Assembly (NCBI RefSeq): GCF_000237925.1
Contig: NC_031496.1
Span: 10,130,017 to 10,194,016 of the forward strand
Length of the DNA stretch: 64,000 nucleotides
Direction of reading: 5' to 3'
Source: Schistosoma mansoni
Lineage: Eukaryota; Platyhelminthes; Trematoda; Strigeidida; Schistosomatidae
In this document: one piece after another, positions 1 through 12,234 of the stretch
Layout: every line of letters starts with the position of its first letter
Numbering within the stretch: the stretch's first letter is position 1
Notes under the pieces: model-generated
What the model was told of the DNA's origin: nothing
Databases searched by the model: none
The model's input: the letters and a program-made list of their open reading frames with translations, nothing else
Translations under genes and position numbers: made by a program

Positions 1-271
1 GATGTTGGAAGTGGATCGGACATACATTAAGGAAATCACCAATGTGCATTACAAGGCAATCCCTAACTTGGAATCCGGAAGGGAAGTGGAAAAGAGGAAG
101 GCCAAATAACACATTACACCGAGAAATAGAAGCAGATATGAAAAGGATGAATGTTAACTGGAAAGAACTGGAAAGGAAGGCTCAGGACAGAGTTGGATGG
201 AGAATGCTGGTGAGCGGCCTATGCTCCTCGACGAGGGGTAACAGGCGTAAGTAAGTAAGTAAGTAAGTAAT
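1..271 (+). mobile_element. RTE-clade (SR2-like) non-LTR retrotransposon, 3' end, cut by window start
   Basis: The frame at 42-254 and the bases before it encode the last ~85 residues of an RTE-type endonuclease/reverse transcriptase. It has the family's terminal signature: WIGHTLR, then [18 protein letters not shown] and GNRRK before the stop. The stop merges with a TAAG tandem (about 250-271), the usual short-repeat 3' tail of RTE elements. The 5' part lies outside the window. It is almost identical to the copy ending at 17555: I count two base differences over roughly 250 bp, so both insertions are young. It is a fragment, not a host gene. Confidence 0.88.
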
Positions 272-299
272 GTTCAATATAAGTAACCTTTAACAAATT

Positions 300-430
300 A
301 ATTGGTCATCATCATCAATGATAATAGAAGTAACAAGATCAAAATGTAGCTTGAGAAGAATGGATAAGTTGGTTTGTCTGGAAGCTAGAATAAGGTATGT
401 GGGCTCAACATACAACTAACCACTACACTA
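300..430 (+). repeat. 3' end of an unclassified dispersed repeat (longest copy at 41.6-42.3 kb)
   Basis: The segment carries 'acaagatcaaaatgtag', 'gaagctagaataag' and 'gggctcaacata', the same order of words seen at 42235-42330. Only the terminal ~130 bp are present. No coding potential is seen. Confidence 0.6.
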
Positions 431-764
431 TTACATGCCAGTATCTTTAAATATTACGACAGAAAATAAAGGTCACAAAGATGTACAGGTATGAAGAAGA
501 TACGTGACCTATAACAATTAAAACCAAACCGTTTTTAAAAGAAAGGTAGTTCATAAATTTCTAAATAATTCATAATCAGAATATGATATAATTCAAAAGT
601 ATCATTAACAAAGGATTCATTTCAAGCCTTCTGCCAAATAAATCTAAGGTAGTGTATAAAATTTATCAGTATATAATGTAACACTCAAAATAATTGTTGA
701 CTGATATTCTGAACTAAATAATTTTCAATAATTTTTTTTCTGGTAAACGTTATTTTTAGGGAGT
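431..764. other. AT-rich stretch, nothing recognised
   Basis: No open frame, RNA gene or repeat boundary that I can support. Confidence 0.4.
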
Positions 765-866
765 TAGTTTTCTACGGGATGGGGTGGCTAATCCTATGCC
801 CAACCCTCCTCCTTTATCCGAACTTGGGACAGATAGTAGCCACCTGAGGAGCTACAGGAGGAGTTA
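765..866 (+). repeat. GC-rich ~100-bp dispersed repeat, copy 1
   Basis: It runs from 'ttttctacgggatggggt' through 'gcccaaccctcctcc' to 'gaggagctacaggaggag'. The same module is at 5172-5275 (+) and, reversed, at about 40573-40645. In the 40.4-kb copy it sits inside RTE 3' sequence, so it is probably a module mobilised by or within RTE elements. It stands out as a GC island in AT-rich DNA. Not coding. Confidence 0.65.
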
Positions 867-1408
867 ATTAAATAATAGAAATGAAAATTTTTAATTGTAA
901 AGTATTCTCTGTATCAATTTCATGTTCATCAAAGTGTGTTGAATAAATTCATTTGAATACTGATTATTGTACACAATTAAATAAGATTTGAATTTGATGA
1001 CCTGAATAAGTAAATCCATCGATAATGATCAAGTGGTATAATACTGAATGAAATCAATGTGAATTAGTAGTTAATCTATATACAATTGAATGAATTAGAT
1101 TTTATGATAAGATTAACAGTATAATTGAATGGTGCTAGTGACAATGTGGAAGAGTTTAATTACAATGATTTGAATATGTGATAATGAATGTTGTTGTATT
1201 GTGTAGAGATAGATGAAATTCAATGACCATAATGGAATCGGTAATCAAGATGTAATCACTTTCAATCATATGAAAATTGAATTGTTTGTTATCTGTTTAA
1301 ACAAATGGTGTTTGTGCATGTTTTCACATCATGAGTTCATTAACTTCCATGCAGCATTAATAATCATAGATAAGAAATAATATTGTTAAATAATTTTATA
1401 ATTGAATT
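867..1408. other. AT-rich intergenic stretch, nothing recognised
   Basis: No supportable gene or repeat. It contains many short GAAT/TGAAT words but no clear tandem period. Confidence 0.4.
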
Positions 1409-1805
1409 CATAAGGTGAAGCATTTGCGCATGAGACCGCTATGTTCTAGATTCGAGTCCCACCTCCATGTGTTCCATGGTGATCTATGTTTAATTGACTC
1501 ATGAATTCAACTATTCAATGACCATAATATTCACTAAACCACTTTCTCCTAATGGTCATCATATGCTGACTAGTGATTGGCTTCGAGAGATATTTCTTGG
1601 AGTTCTAGTGAGAAACCTTGATCAGTGGAGTTCAACCATGTCTGTTGTGAGATATTAACTGACTGAAGGTAATGGTAGACTGTGACTCAATTTCGTGTAT
1701 TGTTTGAAGTTATTTATTGACACTGTTGTATGCCGGCTCAGTTGTCTAGAGATTAGGCGTTCTCCTGTGAGACCGATAGGTCCTGTACTCGAGTTTGGCT
1801 TCCTC
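1409..1805 (+). repeat. tRNA-derived SINE-like element, decayed dimeric copy lacking the ribozyme
   Basis: The first monomer (about 1416-1550) has a B-box-like 'agattcgagtcccacc', then the family's 'ttaattgactcatgaattcaac' end. It is followed by the inter-monomer segment 'catatgctgactagtgattgg', as at 16207-16230. A second tRNA-like start (about 1730-1795) has 'gccggctcagttgtctagag' and a B-box-like 'ctcgagtttggc'. No CTGANGA/GAAA hammerhead core is left in either monomer. The order of parts matches the composite at 15906-16555. Confidence 0.6.
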
Positions 1806-2139
1806 TCTATCTTCATAATCTATTATTGTTAATATTCAATTATTACTGTTTCATATTTATTACTTAGCTATTGTGACAACATTTGATAATTATATTCTTT
1901 ATGTTCTTCAAATGAACAATTATTTCTCTTCTGAAAAGTATCTTTGTAACTTTTCTTTATTTAGTCATTAAATCATTATATAACTTTCTGTAATTGATAA
2001 TATACAACAGTTGATCAACAGGTTCTTAGATTTTTCAGGTTGATAATTGTCTTTCATATGTAACCTATTTAGGACATTACACAATTCAGTTCAATACTTG
2101 AAAACAATTCTGATCACTTTTATGGGATACAATAAGCAT
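1806..2139. other. AT-rich stretch, nothing recognised
   Basis: No gene or repeat that I can support. Confidence 0.35.
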
Positions 2140-2595
2140 CCGTTCTTGGTGTTCCGAGATCTGGACCCAGTTATACCGTATGTTGATGGCTATCGAAATA
2201 TACATACCGCCAATCGTCATATATAATTATCGACTTGAATCGCATGAGCGAATAACAGAATTAAATAAGTCAAACACTGGAATGGAGTTTTGAATACGTA
2301 TATTTTGTACACTCATTGTTCTGGACAGATAATCAGAAGGACAATCAAAGTGACGCTCAGTGGAGAAGGCGTGTGAGCTAACTCGATTTAATCAAGCGTT
2401 AATGAATATTAATAGCCGAACAAAAATAAGTTACAGATATATGATGAATAGGATAAGAAGTAAACACACACACACTTATATAGAAACAGTCAAAGTTGAT
2501 AAGCAGATAATTAACAAGGTCAAAATGTGACTTAAGAAGAATAAATAAATTGACCTGTCTGGAAAGGAGAATAAACTAAATGAGCTTGATATAGC
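2140..2595 (+). repeat. Unclassified dispersed repeat, 3' half
   Basis: It matches 41915-42330 in order: 'ggctatcgaaatatacat', 'tacgtatattttgtac', 'gtggagaaggcgtg', 'taattaacaaggtcaaaatg' and 'aaataaattg'. It contains a short CA run near 2464-2475. No protein is encoded. Confidence 0.65.
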
Positions 2596-4265
2596 AGCCG
2601 ACAATAAAAGTTTTATTATAGATTAATATTTTCCAATAAACCATAAATATGAATGTACAGGTAAAATAAATAATGTAATTGAAAAGAAAATTTTTCGTTG
2701 AACAATCACTAAATACTATTCACCAACTCATTGGGTTTCGTTTGTTACTTTACTTGATAACGTTCTAGATGGTTGAAATTTGTTCAGTTAAAGTTTCTTC
2801 TTTTGAACAAACTCTAGATCTCATGGCTACTGGATCGATTGACTTATTTGTTTGAGTAATGTAATAATCTGTCAAGTAGCCTCATATTAGTCGAAATCAG
2901 AGATTAAGCTTGGCTTGGTTATCGGTGTTATTAATGAGAAACTCTTTTCTTTGTCTGCTCCACTGAATTGAAAAATGTCTATTTGATTGGTGACTACCTA
3001 CAGTGATATGAGGCCTTCCGGGTCTCATCTCCTTTACGTGTATGGTCTACAGAAGATGTACAAACATGATATTTCACCTGGGGTTACATTTTCACTGATT
3101 AGTTCACCTTATCACAAAATTTTGCGCTTGGTGGTGTATAGTTTGGGACCGATTCTTTAATAAATATCTGTACACATTAAAAAATTCATTAGAGTTTGGT
3201 GGCAAACTAAATCATATAAACATTAATAGTAAGTAAATGGTTCCATTCGATTCATATCCTTGTTTATCAAAATATCACTTACTTAAACCACGGATATAAC
3301 TTGGTATCTTTCTGATCCTTGATAACATAAACCATATTCCGTTACAACCTAAAAATTTGTAACTCTTTCTCTTAGCATCGTTACGTCATTTCTCTGATGC
3401 TCTTCTGGTTCTTCGATTTTGTTTTTGATTAACTGAGCTTCGCCCAAGTTATTCTTACTTATTATTAGCCTTTGTTTATTAAGTTACCAGTATTTTCTAT
3501 CTTTTTGGTCATTTGTCATCATAAATGCTATAGAAAGTTTCTTTTTATACAAGATATACATGTTCGCAGTGTTCTTACTCAGTCCTTGTATTTGTTTCCT
3601 GTAATATCCTAATGTGTTTTCATAACTTTCAACTAAACCTATATGTGTAAATATTTTCATCCCACTTTTTGATATTAAAACAGTGCGCTATAAATAGCTG
3701 ACGAGAGCCTAATCAAATACGATGAATTCATATTGTTCTGCTCAAATCTTAGTTTATCTCTTTCCAGATTCATAAAGAAAATTACATATACGAAGCGAGG
3801 ATCGTTTATATTCATTTGGATGGTAAATAAGGAAGTGAAAATATTTCAAAACTAATTATTTTGTGATCTTTGGTTGATTCTCTTTGCAAGATTGTTAAGG
3901 AATAATTCAGCATTGCTTAAATTGATCAACTATCGTAGATTCCTATAAACTGCTAATACACTGAATAAGGTCAATGAAATTTATTAAACAGATTGAAATA
4001 TATCACAATGTTACGTAATCCAAACTGGAAGAGGCTGTGTTTAGAATGAATAGATTTATTAGAAACATCACCTAAATATAAGATAATTAAAAGGATATTC
4101 TAAGATATATGATAGTAGGATGATGGAAGTATTAAACGGGAAACATGTATTGAAACTTAAATAGACATTAGCGTTTCAGTAAAGTAAAATGTTTTAAAGG
4201 ATATTGCGTAGATTTTCATACCACTATGGATCAATAATTTAAATTATTGTATTTATAACCTAAAA
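2596..4265. other. Intergenic DNA, no gene recognised
   Basis: I read about 1.7 kb on both strands and found no frame with a recognisable product, no tRNA and no clear repeat edge. Confidence 0.4.
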
Positions 4266-4915
4266 AATATGTTTATTCAAAGTTCACTGTTAGATATGAA
4301 ATATTTAGAGACTCTTTTATTTCTATTTGGATTTTTGTACTGGTCTGAACGAGGAAGATCGGATACAAACGTAAAGGCAAGGATTGGAAAAGTAAGTGTT
4401 GCATCCCTACAAATGAAGAAAATATGGATTTCAAAACAACTGTCAACTAATATCAAAGTCACAATCTTCAATATGAACGTCAACACAGTTCTACTGTATG
4501 GAGATGAAACTTGAAGAACTATTACATGGATCATCAAGGATTTACAAGTATTTATAAACAATTGTCTATGTAAGATACTCAATGTTCGTTGATCAGATAC
4601 TATCAGCAATAGCCTACTGTGGGAGATGACAAACCAGCTTTCAGATGAAAAGGAGGTTAGGAAAAGACGTTGGAAGTGGATATGACATACATTGTGGAAA
4701 TCATCAATCTGCATTATGAAGCAAGGTCAAACTTGGAATGTTGAATGTAAACGGAAAAGATGGAGTGTGAAGGAAACACTATGTTAGGAATTGGAAGGAT
4801 GAATATCAACTTGACAGTACTGGAAATGATTGATGAGTACAGATTTGTATGGTGAATGCTAGTGGATTGTCAATGCTCCTCCTCTACTAGGAGTAAGAGG
4901 TGTAAGTAAGTAGCT
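4266..4915 (+). mobile_element. RTE-clade retrotransposon 3' fragment, decayed
   Basis: The frame at 4269-4514 has a run resembling the RTE segment 'IFNMNVNTVLLYGDET', followed by shifted remains of the terminal signature. The DNA words 'gttggaagtggatatgacat' and 'aggagtaagaggtgtaagta' match the intact 17.1-17.5 kb copy. Frameshifts and stops break it. It ends in the TAAG-type tail at about 4900-4910. The opposite-strand frame at 4277-4714 is a shadow of this copy. Confidence 0.75.
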
Positions 4916-5171
4916 TTGTACTGTTCACAAAGAAATACTTGGGAAGTAATAAATGAAATAAAATTTGATCATATTCGTTAAAGTTTGAACATTTTTCTCT
5001 ATTTTATAATTAAGTTTGAAAGAACAGCTTACAATCAAATATGTTCGTACTATTTTGGTACAAAAGAAAAAAAGAAACCACATATTCTAGTGATTCATAG
5101 TATTCTGCTGGAATAAGGATGCAATTTTTTTATCCATACTTGATGAGTGCTGGTTAGCGTCTTTTTAACGA
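4916..5171. other. AT-rich stretch, nothing recognised
   Basis: No gene or repeat that I can support. Confidence 0.3.
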
Positions 5172-5275
5172 GTTGGTTTTCTACGGGATGGGGTCGCTAA
5201 CCCCATGCCCAACCCTCCTACTTTACCCGGCCTCGGGACCGGCAGTATCCCCCGGAGGAGCTACAGGCGGAGTTA
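5172..5275 (+). repeat. GC-rich ~100-bp dispersed repeat, copy 2
   Basis: It repeats the module at 765-866: 'ttttctacgggatggggtcg', 'gcccaaccctcctac' and 'gaggagctacaggcggagtt'. It is less diverged than copy 1, with sharp edges against AT-rich flanks. Confidence 0.65.
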
Positions 5276-5680
5276 CTTGATGAGTGCTGCTTATTGCTAA
5301 TTCTATTTCTATCTTTTTGTAGCTATGATCAAGTCTGTTGTATGGATTTTATTATAGATCCATCAATAAATCTCAACTATTATAATTTGTTATATTTTAT
5401 GGATAGATTAATTATGGTATCAATTATCAATGAATAATAAATAATCCGATATTTGCGTATTTGCGTAAATATTGAAAAATGTTTATTATCAAATTCACTT
5501 CACCGTTTATTTTCTTTTGCTTAGCCAACAGTTCATTTTTGTTCATGATAACTTAAATAATTAATCACTATGTGATGAATAAAACTACTTATAATAACTT
5601 GTATCATTAGTGACGACATAGTCATTAATTGCCTAGAAATTAAATGTTGTTCTTACTACGTTCATATGATTTTAAGATGG
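5276..5680. other. AT-rich stretch, nothing recognised
   Basis: No gene, RNA or repeat that I can support. Confidence 0.35.
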
Positions 5681-5683
5681 TGG

Positions 5684-5757
5684 AGAAGATTTGTAGCTCA
5701 GGTAGATGATTTGGATGGATGAGAAGATTTGTAGCTCAGGTGGGTGATTTTGATGTA
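5684..5757 (+). repeat. Two-copy tandem repeat of ~39 bp
   Basis: The unit 'gagaagatttgtagctcagg' plus about 19 bases occurs twice in a row, directly before the large inverted repeat at 5748. Together they look like the end of a retroelement, possibly Penelope-like given the GIY-YIG fragment 400 bp away. Confidence 0.6.
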
Positions 5758-5965
5758 GATTTGTTCTCTGAGCTGGATGGTTTGGTCGTGGAGCTTTCAT
5801 CGTCCTTCTGAACGACATCATCAGCACAAACTTTGGGTAGAAGTTTTGGTAGGGTAGAAGTTTTGGTGAAGTCTACCGGAAGTTTGTGCTGATGATGTCG
5901 TTCAGAAGGACGATAAAAGCTCCACGAGCAAACCATTCAGCTCAGAGAGCAAAACTCCATCAAAA
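5748..5965. repeat. Inverted repeat: 85-bp arms with a 48-bp loop
   Basis: The left arm is 5748-5832 and the right arm 5881-5965. They are reverse complements with about six mismatches by my count. The loop holds a 16-17-bp direct repeat ('tagaagttttggt...' twice). Transcribed, it would give a long, nearly perfect hairpin. Paired pseudo-LTR-like ends are known from Penelope-like elements, and a fragment of that class follows at 6342. That link is inference. The frame at 5736-5936 (-) is a by-product of this repeat. Confidence 0.85.
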
Positions 5966-6341
5966 TTGTTCTTACTATATGATTAGCTTGAGAAGTCCAA
6001 GAATTTTTATTTATATCCTGAATTTTACTATATGTAAATTTACTGGGTAATTGTTTGTAAATTTGCTTAAATTTTCGTCTCAATATGAATCTATTTACTA
6101 AATAGATCGCTTCCAAATGTAGAAAGTGAATGATCATATTTTACTTGGGTAAATGTCCTTAAAATAAATAAAGCTTTCAGAATAGTAGTAATGTTATATA
6201 GTTAGGGTTTTTAATACCTTTAAATGGTACCAAATAGTTAATTAGTAATTATTCTCACAATATGAGTACTGTTGAGCACAAATAAACCATTCCAAGTTTT
6301 CTTTTTACATTCTCGTTTTGAATAAAAACTTTCTACACAGC

Positions 6342-6604
6342 CAAGCTTCGAATTGTTTTCTCTAGCCGGCCTACCATTCGGGGGTGTGTTAAGGATAAGC
6401 TTTCGCTTTGGGCCACATCTATGTGTATCTATAAATTTACTTGCTCATGTGGGGCACGTTACATAGGCCGCACAAAACGATCGCTTTGCAAACGCATCTC
6501 GGAACACTATCCGGCTTGCCTCCTAAAATGAGAACGTAAAAAGATAACTAGTTCGATACAAGAGCATTTGATCAACTGTGGACACATTGCTCCAAAAGAC
6601 TTAT
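6342..6604 (+). pseudogene. Penelope-like retroelement: GIY-YIG endonuclease fragment
   Basis: One reading frame (AAG at about 6343 to 6600) gives a C-terminal endonuclease typical of Penelope-like elements. It shows 'YKFTCSCGARYIGRTKRSL', with paired Cys residues before the RYIG motif, then a conserved 'RISEH' and, further on, 'INCGHIAPKD'. An in-frame TGA at about 6528 breaks it. The reverse transcriptase part upstream is not seen. In the family this domain nicks target DNA for target-primed reverse transcription. The copy is dead. Confidence 0.8.
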
Positions 6605-7550
6605 TCCAAGTTTGTTAAAGTGACAGAAATATAAGTTTAAATATTTTAAACTAGTCAACTAAATAGCTCAGTGATTCATAAGGTATAAAGTGTAAAAGTA
6701 TGCCATGGCAACATTGTTCAAAATCTATAATTAGAATACAGTTTATTCCATTTGTTTTCTTTACAGGTATTTACGCCTACATTAGTAATACCACTGTAGA
6801 AATTGGTAATACCATGTAATTACTAGAGAATTTTATCCACCAATTTTAATTTCTTCTATCTCTTTCAAGATGCTTCTACATGAAAAAGTTTATTTACTTT
6901 AAAATGAGTTAAATATATTTTCCAAACAGATACATTTATAGTAAATATATTCATTTTCATTTCAAGTCAAATCCATAGGGGTGGAGGGTTATTGAATGAT
7001 TCTTGCCAACATTTACTGTCATACTATAGTAACTCGAAAGTTTACTTTTTAAACATTATCTACTTATAATATACACGTGTTTCTGGGAGGACACTATTCA
7101 TGGGATTATTCTTGAATTGTACAATATTAAATATATAGCGGTAATATTGAATCCTAAAGATCAAATACTTACTGTATCAAACTTATTACAGTTTTGTACC
7201 CATTAATTATCGAGGTAGCCTTTAAATATATACATCACTTGAAGTACAAACAAAACATAATTTAACTTACTGAGTTATATTTTATTAATATTGGCAATCC
7301 ACCAATCAAAATGTTCATTTCCATTGTCCAATCATATTAATTTCCCATTTAGAAATCTATAAAAACGTAAATATTATCAATTATTTAAATGAGTTAAATG
7401 AATGGTTCATCTTTTGAGGAATATCGTGTTGATGTACTTTATATTCACGAGTTTCTTCTTCTGAACATAACAGTTTCATAACATATATTGTTGTAATTGT
7501 ATAGACATAAATGAAAGCAATATAACTAAAATATTCTACTTGGACTTCTA
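6605..7550. other. Upstream region of the seven-TM receptor gene
   Basis: About 0.95 kb of AT-rich DNA before the receptor ATG. I see no diagnostic promoter element or repeat. The frame at 7381-7653 (-) is a shadow overlapping the receptor start. Confidence 0.4.
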
Positions 7551-10377
7551 ATGATAAAACGATTTTCGTCACATACTTTTGAGTTTCAAATAATAATAAT
7601 TTACATATTATTATCATTATCATCGTTTGATGATTTAAATGGAGATGATTCAATGGTCAGTGCATTTAAATCACAGTCTATTACACCTAGTCCTCAAACT
7701 TGTAAATCTCCAACTGGTAATTGCTTTTGTGATGAAATATGTGTATTTAAGTCTGATTGTTGTGAAGATTATAAGGATTTTCGTCAAGATACTAAACCAG
7801 TAGATTCTTCGACGATACCTAAGTCTGATTGCGTTCACTCAGCTAGAACATTTTCGGATGTTACTGATTTGGAGAAACATGGTAGTTGGTTTGAGGCTAT
7901 TGCACATTGTCCACTAGGCACATCAAATGAGATTGCGAACCGTTGCAATAAATCAAGAGATTTGGTCATCAATTTTGATGACGCTTCACTAAAGCATACA
8001 TCAAATATTAGTGCTAAAAACAAACACTTTATCTCACTGGACTTAGCTTTCCTAACATTTCGTATACGAACTGAAGATATCCGATTGATGGCACCAGTTA
8101 TTTCTAAGGTCAACGGACGAGTTTATGCTAATTTGGATTGTGCCATTTGCCATGATGTGTTAAGTTCAACTGTTACAGGTGACGAACCGATGGGATCTGT
8201 TTTATCACAACGTCTTGATTTATTCAATGTATTTGTGCACTGTCGAACATTCCATGATACGGACAGATTGTGTGTGGCCAATTCACTGCTGCCACGGAGT
8301 TGGAGGCGTCCATGTGCAAATAAAAGATTTCTCAAACCACAAAGTACACAAGAAGTGTTTAGTTTGAGTGAATTTAAATGGCATGAATTCTTAGTGTTGC
8401 CACAAAACTACATTGAATTCGATGGCCTTAATAATGAGGGTTTGGTGAAGGGGAGTAAAACTATTCGTACAATTGAATCTGTTTTAGATATACTTCAGTT
8501 ATTAGTATGCATTCTATCTGCATTCAGTCTATTAGTGCTGCTGATTGTATATGGGAAGACGCGAGAATTTAGACGTCGAGTTTCTAATCAGCTGTTGATG
8601 GGGCTAGCAACTTCCATGCTTTGTTTGTTGTTGATCTATTTAACATTGCCATTGCTAATTAACCAAAAGGACAATTCGGGTAGTGGAAGTTGTCTTACAG
8701 TTGCAGTTTTATTGCACTACTTTTTCCTTGCAACTTTCGCATGGATGTCAACACATGGTTTGAGTTTGATAAACACCTTTGGAGGACTTCACACATGTCA
8801 AGTGTGCTTAGCATACGTAAAGTTTAAAATAACGCGGCAAAGTTCAGATGAAGATTCACTGAGGAAGAAATACTCAGACACTATGAAGGTAAGTCGATGA
8901 TAAAATATTTCTTTTATTGTTGTTGCCGTTCCATTGGACGATAGATAGTTAAAACAGCTAATTTAAATTATTTAGATATGGTTTTGGGCTTTCAGTACGA
9001 CATAGTATTGAAATACTTTTTTATGTAAAATTTGTTTCACTTCCGCTCTCACGTTTTTTAAGTAGTATTTAGCATGAACAATTATAGGTGTAAATTTTAA
9101 TAAGACAGGCTACATTATCATTTGCAGTAATATACTTTACAGAGAATCTTACGGGCAATAGAGAGTGATATCACCGTGTGATGAAGGATTCATAATGGAA
9201 GTATGAAATCTGACTTCCTCATTCATTTTTAATATTAGAGACGTTTAGTTTGTAAGTATCTTTTTCTTGATCACTAAATTCATCACTGTCGTCAATTTGT
9301 ATGATTTAATACTAGGGTCATACAATCGGTATTCAGAATGCATAAGTATAGGTTCATTAAAACAAAATTACTTACTGAAATACAATTGCTAATCTGTGTC
9401 CAATTCAAGTAGTGAATAGGACTAATACACGAAACTTCTATCATGAATATACACATAGACTTAACCACTGAACATACGTATATGAATGATTGAAAAGTAT
9501 TTTTTGTTTGATAGTTGTTAAATCTTATTGTCATTTATTATACTCTATGTGGAAGTTTATTCTTTTTTCTCGTTTCTAGAGTATGGTGATTCGAAAGAAT
9601 CTGAGAGACCAGTCGATCAGTATTCATAAGCGTACCATATTCTCAACGATATTTGCAATCACCTTACCATTATGTTTTGTGATACCTGCACTTGTTCTTA
9701 ATCAAGTTTACCAACCAGAATCATGTCAGCCAGAGATGAGCGGTGATCATTACACACATGATAAAACTTACGTAAGCAGGGAACAGGAGAACAATTGTTC
9801 GGAAACTTCAAGTCTAATGTCAAACTTCAATCCAGGTTTTTGTTTGATGAAATATCGAAAGCGACCATGGTTCACAGTGCATGCGGCTTTCATCTTATGG
9901 TTTTTGGTACCTACTACATCATTATTGGCACTGAATTCTATCATACTATTAATGGTTGGCATGTATATTTGGTTATTAGACCATAACAAAACAGTGGAAC
10001 CACTAAAAGACGAATCAGTGACCAGTGTGGATTCAAAGTCTACTCAGCTGCCCAATAAAAGCAATCGCAATGTAGCCAAGATTTGCTTGCATTTATCAAT
10101 CACTCTGGGTGCTGTATGGATATTCCAGCTGCTAGCAAGTCTCCTACCTCAGCAAACCATTCTGAGTCGTGTTGCAGCTCTGGTTAGTAGTGGGCAAGGC
10201 GCAGCCTTGGGGTTTATTTCTTTGACGAACTCCACGAAAACAAGGTTATTTCCAAATTGGTCTAGCATATTCATTAGTAGGCGTTCAAATTCAAGGGTAA
10301 ATGAGTCCAAAAGCGTATCATCCTCAAGTCGAGTGAATACGAAAGTTGGATCTACATCTGAATCCACAATAGCATAA
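7551..10377 (+). CDS. Class-B/methuselah-like seven-TM receptor with somatomedin-B-like domain
   Basis: Two exons, 7551-8888 and 9580-10377, make a 711-residue protein. The intron (8889-9579, 691 bp) starts GTAAG, ends TTTCTAG and is phase 0. A basic N-terminus and hydrophobic run (residues 14-26) suggest a signal peptide. Residues 51-77 are somatomedin-B-like (CFCDEIC, then DCCEDYKDF). Next come 'HCPLGTSNEIANRC' and 'VYANLDCAICHDV' (about 192-203), an ectodomain signature I recognise from lophotrochozoan methuselah-like receptors. TM helices are near 311-334, 345-370, 381-409, 466-489, 545-576, 612-636 and 638-662. TM3 has the class-B 'LHYFFLATFAWM', and C381 at its start could pair with C534 in extracellular loop 2. 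The loop between TM3 and TM4 is unusually long (~55 residues) and contains the exon junction. No adhesion-GPCR GPS motif is seen. The ligand is unknown. The exon model rests on frame continuity and the helix count. Confidence 0.87.
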
Positions 10378-12234
10378 TATGAATATGTTGCTTAACTATT
10401 GAGAATCTGCTTGAGTTTCACTCTCTTAAACAGAACTATCGAAATTATTATAACTTTCAAGTTATGTGATGATCACTGCTATTCTAATCAGTAGTTCAAT
10501 GTCTTTTTTCTTTGTCAGTATTGTTTATTGCTCAACTACTTTCTCAAAAACTTTTTTATTTCATTTAAATGGAATGTTTACTTTCTTATGATCAGCTATG
10601 TAATGTTATGTTTATGAGCTTTGTTTGTTTAGTTTTGTGCAAAAATCAACCTGTATAAACTTAATATATTATATGTTTGTTCATGTTTCCCAAATATCTG
10701 GTCTCTGAATTTACACACTTGGAATTTTGTTGTTATTATCACATAGAACTGTCAAACATAAACTATTGTGCAAATGTCCCAAGTACATATAACCGTTTCT
10801 AGTACGTCTCACTGAGAGAAACTTATTGAACTCAGTAGATAAGAGTTGAAATGTGTTATGCTTTTTTCAACGTGGCTGGTATAAAACAATCAGATGATGA
10901 GTGATTTCAGGTGAAAATGAGTCATTTTTGTCCTCAGTAATTATTTTTTGGCAGACAGTGGTAAGTTTCTATTCACCTCGATTTCTGGACATAAAAGCAT
11001 CTTTTAGTAGTGCGGAGGTCATTGGTCCCATCTCCCGTGTTTACTTGATATTCTTGAATGAGATTGGACTATTTCCAGACTCTTATTTTCTACTCCCTTA
11101 TTTAAATACTTTGCATATAAGTAGAAGCTGATGAACTATTTTCCAAACAACACTATAGCTATGCCATAAGTGTGAAGTTCAAACTTGTAACAAACCTCGC
11201 TTTGTCTTCATGCTCATAACTGCGTGCATCTAAACAGTCTAGAGCGACAGAGACATCATCCTCAGTTGTGTTAAATGAACAAAATTCGAACTGAACTCAT
11301 ACATCTAACTTATTGGCGATAAGAAACTAAGTACAGCAACCCAATACTGATAACTGTTCCAGTTTGTAGTGAGAGGACTGTCTAAAATTTATCTCAGAAT
11401 GAAAACTCGTGATTCATTCGCGAGAATTTTGTCAAAAGTTTAGTGTAAAGATCTATGGAATATTACGGAAAATGTTGTTCTAATGTGACCAATATGAAAC
11501 TAAGTAGATCTGTAAGGTGAACCTATTTTAATCAAATAATATTTCCTATTATATTACTTCCAAATAAATGTTCTGATTTGTCTACAGTTGGATTTTTTGA
11601 AACGAAAGTATACTCGATGATTGAAGCGACAATCATTGAAAATATTATTTCACTCTAGTTCTACTATGAATATGATAACTTATATAGAATTTTAATTCAC
11701 CCCATTCGAGCCTTCCACGATAATTTACTTATGATCATTTACTAAAATTTGAAAAAAATTAACATGGACCATCGAAACTCTCAATATTGTTACTGTTAAA
11801 TTGATAATGATATATGATACAGTATGAAGAAAAATGGAACTATTTTCATCCAGTGTTCATTTCCAGAGAAGTGAAATCCAATATTTGATGTCCTGTTTAC
11901 ATTTCGAGTATGCGTACTCATTTCTGTCGGTGTGAAATCCATTTTCATTATGATCATCATTCCAAGGAATCCGTAACGAGTAGATAAATCTATCAACCTT
12001 CTAAATTCAATTCCTGTGTGTACTATTAATCACATATCAGATCCTCGTCAATGATTACAATAGGAGTTTATGAATAAAATAGTGTGACTAACTCATTATT
12101 GACTGCTTTTTACTATTCAAATTACCTTAATGTGTTTTGGCTATGAACTATACTTCAGGGATTTTATCACATAAATAGCTAAAGCAAAAACTGTATGTAT
12201 AGGTTAATGGTTATTGTTGAATTTAATTGAAGTG
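10378..12234. other. 3' flank of the receptor gene and intergenic DNA
   Basis: I found no clear AATAAA within the first few hundred bases after the stop, so the transcript end is not placed. Short frames at 10901-11131 (+) and 11796-11996 (-) have no recognisable product. Confidence 0.4.

Noticed and set aside
5736-6137. Two adjacent 66-codon minus-strand frames
   Set aside because: The first lies in the arms and loop of the 85-bp inverted repeat; the second is in AT-rich DNA and has no motif.
7835-8367. Frames on both strands within the receptor first exon
   Set aside because: They are shadows of the receptor coding frame, which has signal peptide, cysteine and TM support.
9292-9534. 80-codon minus-strand frame in the receptor intron
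   Set aside because: No motif; it lies in an AT-rich intron.
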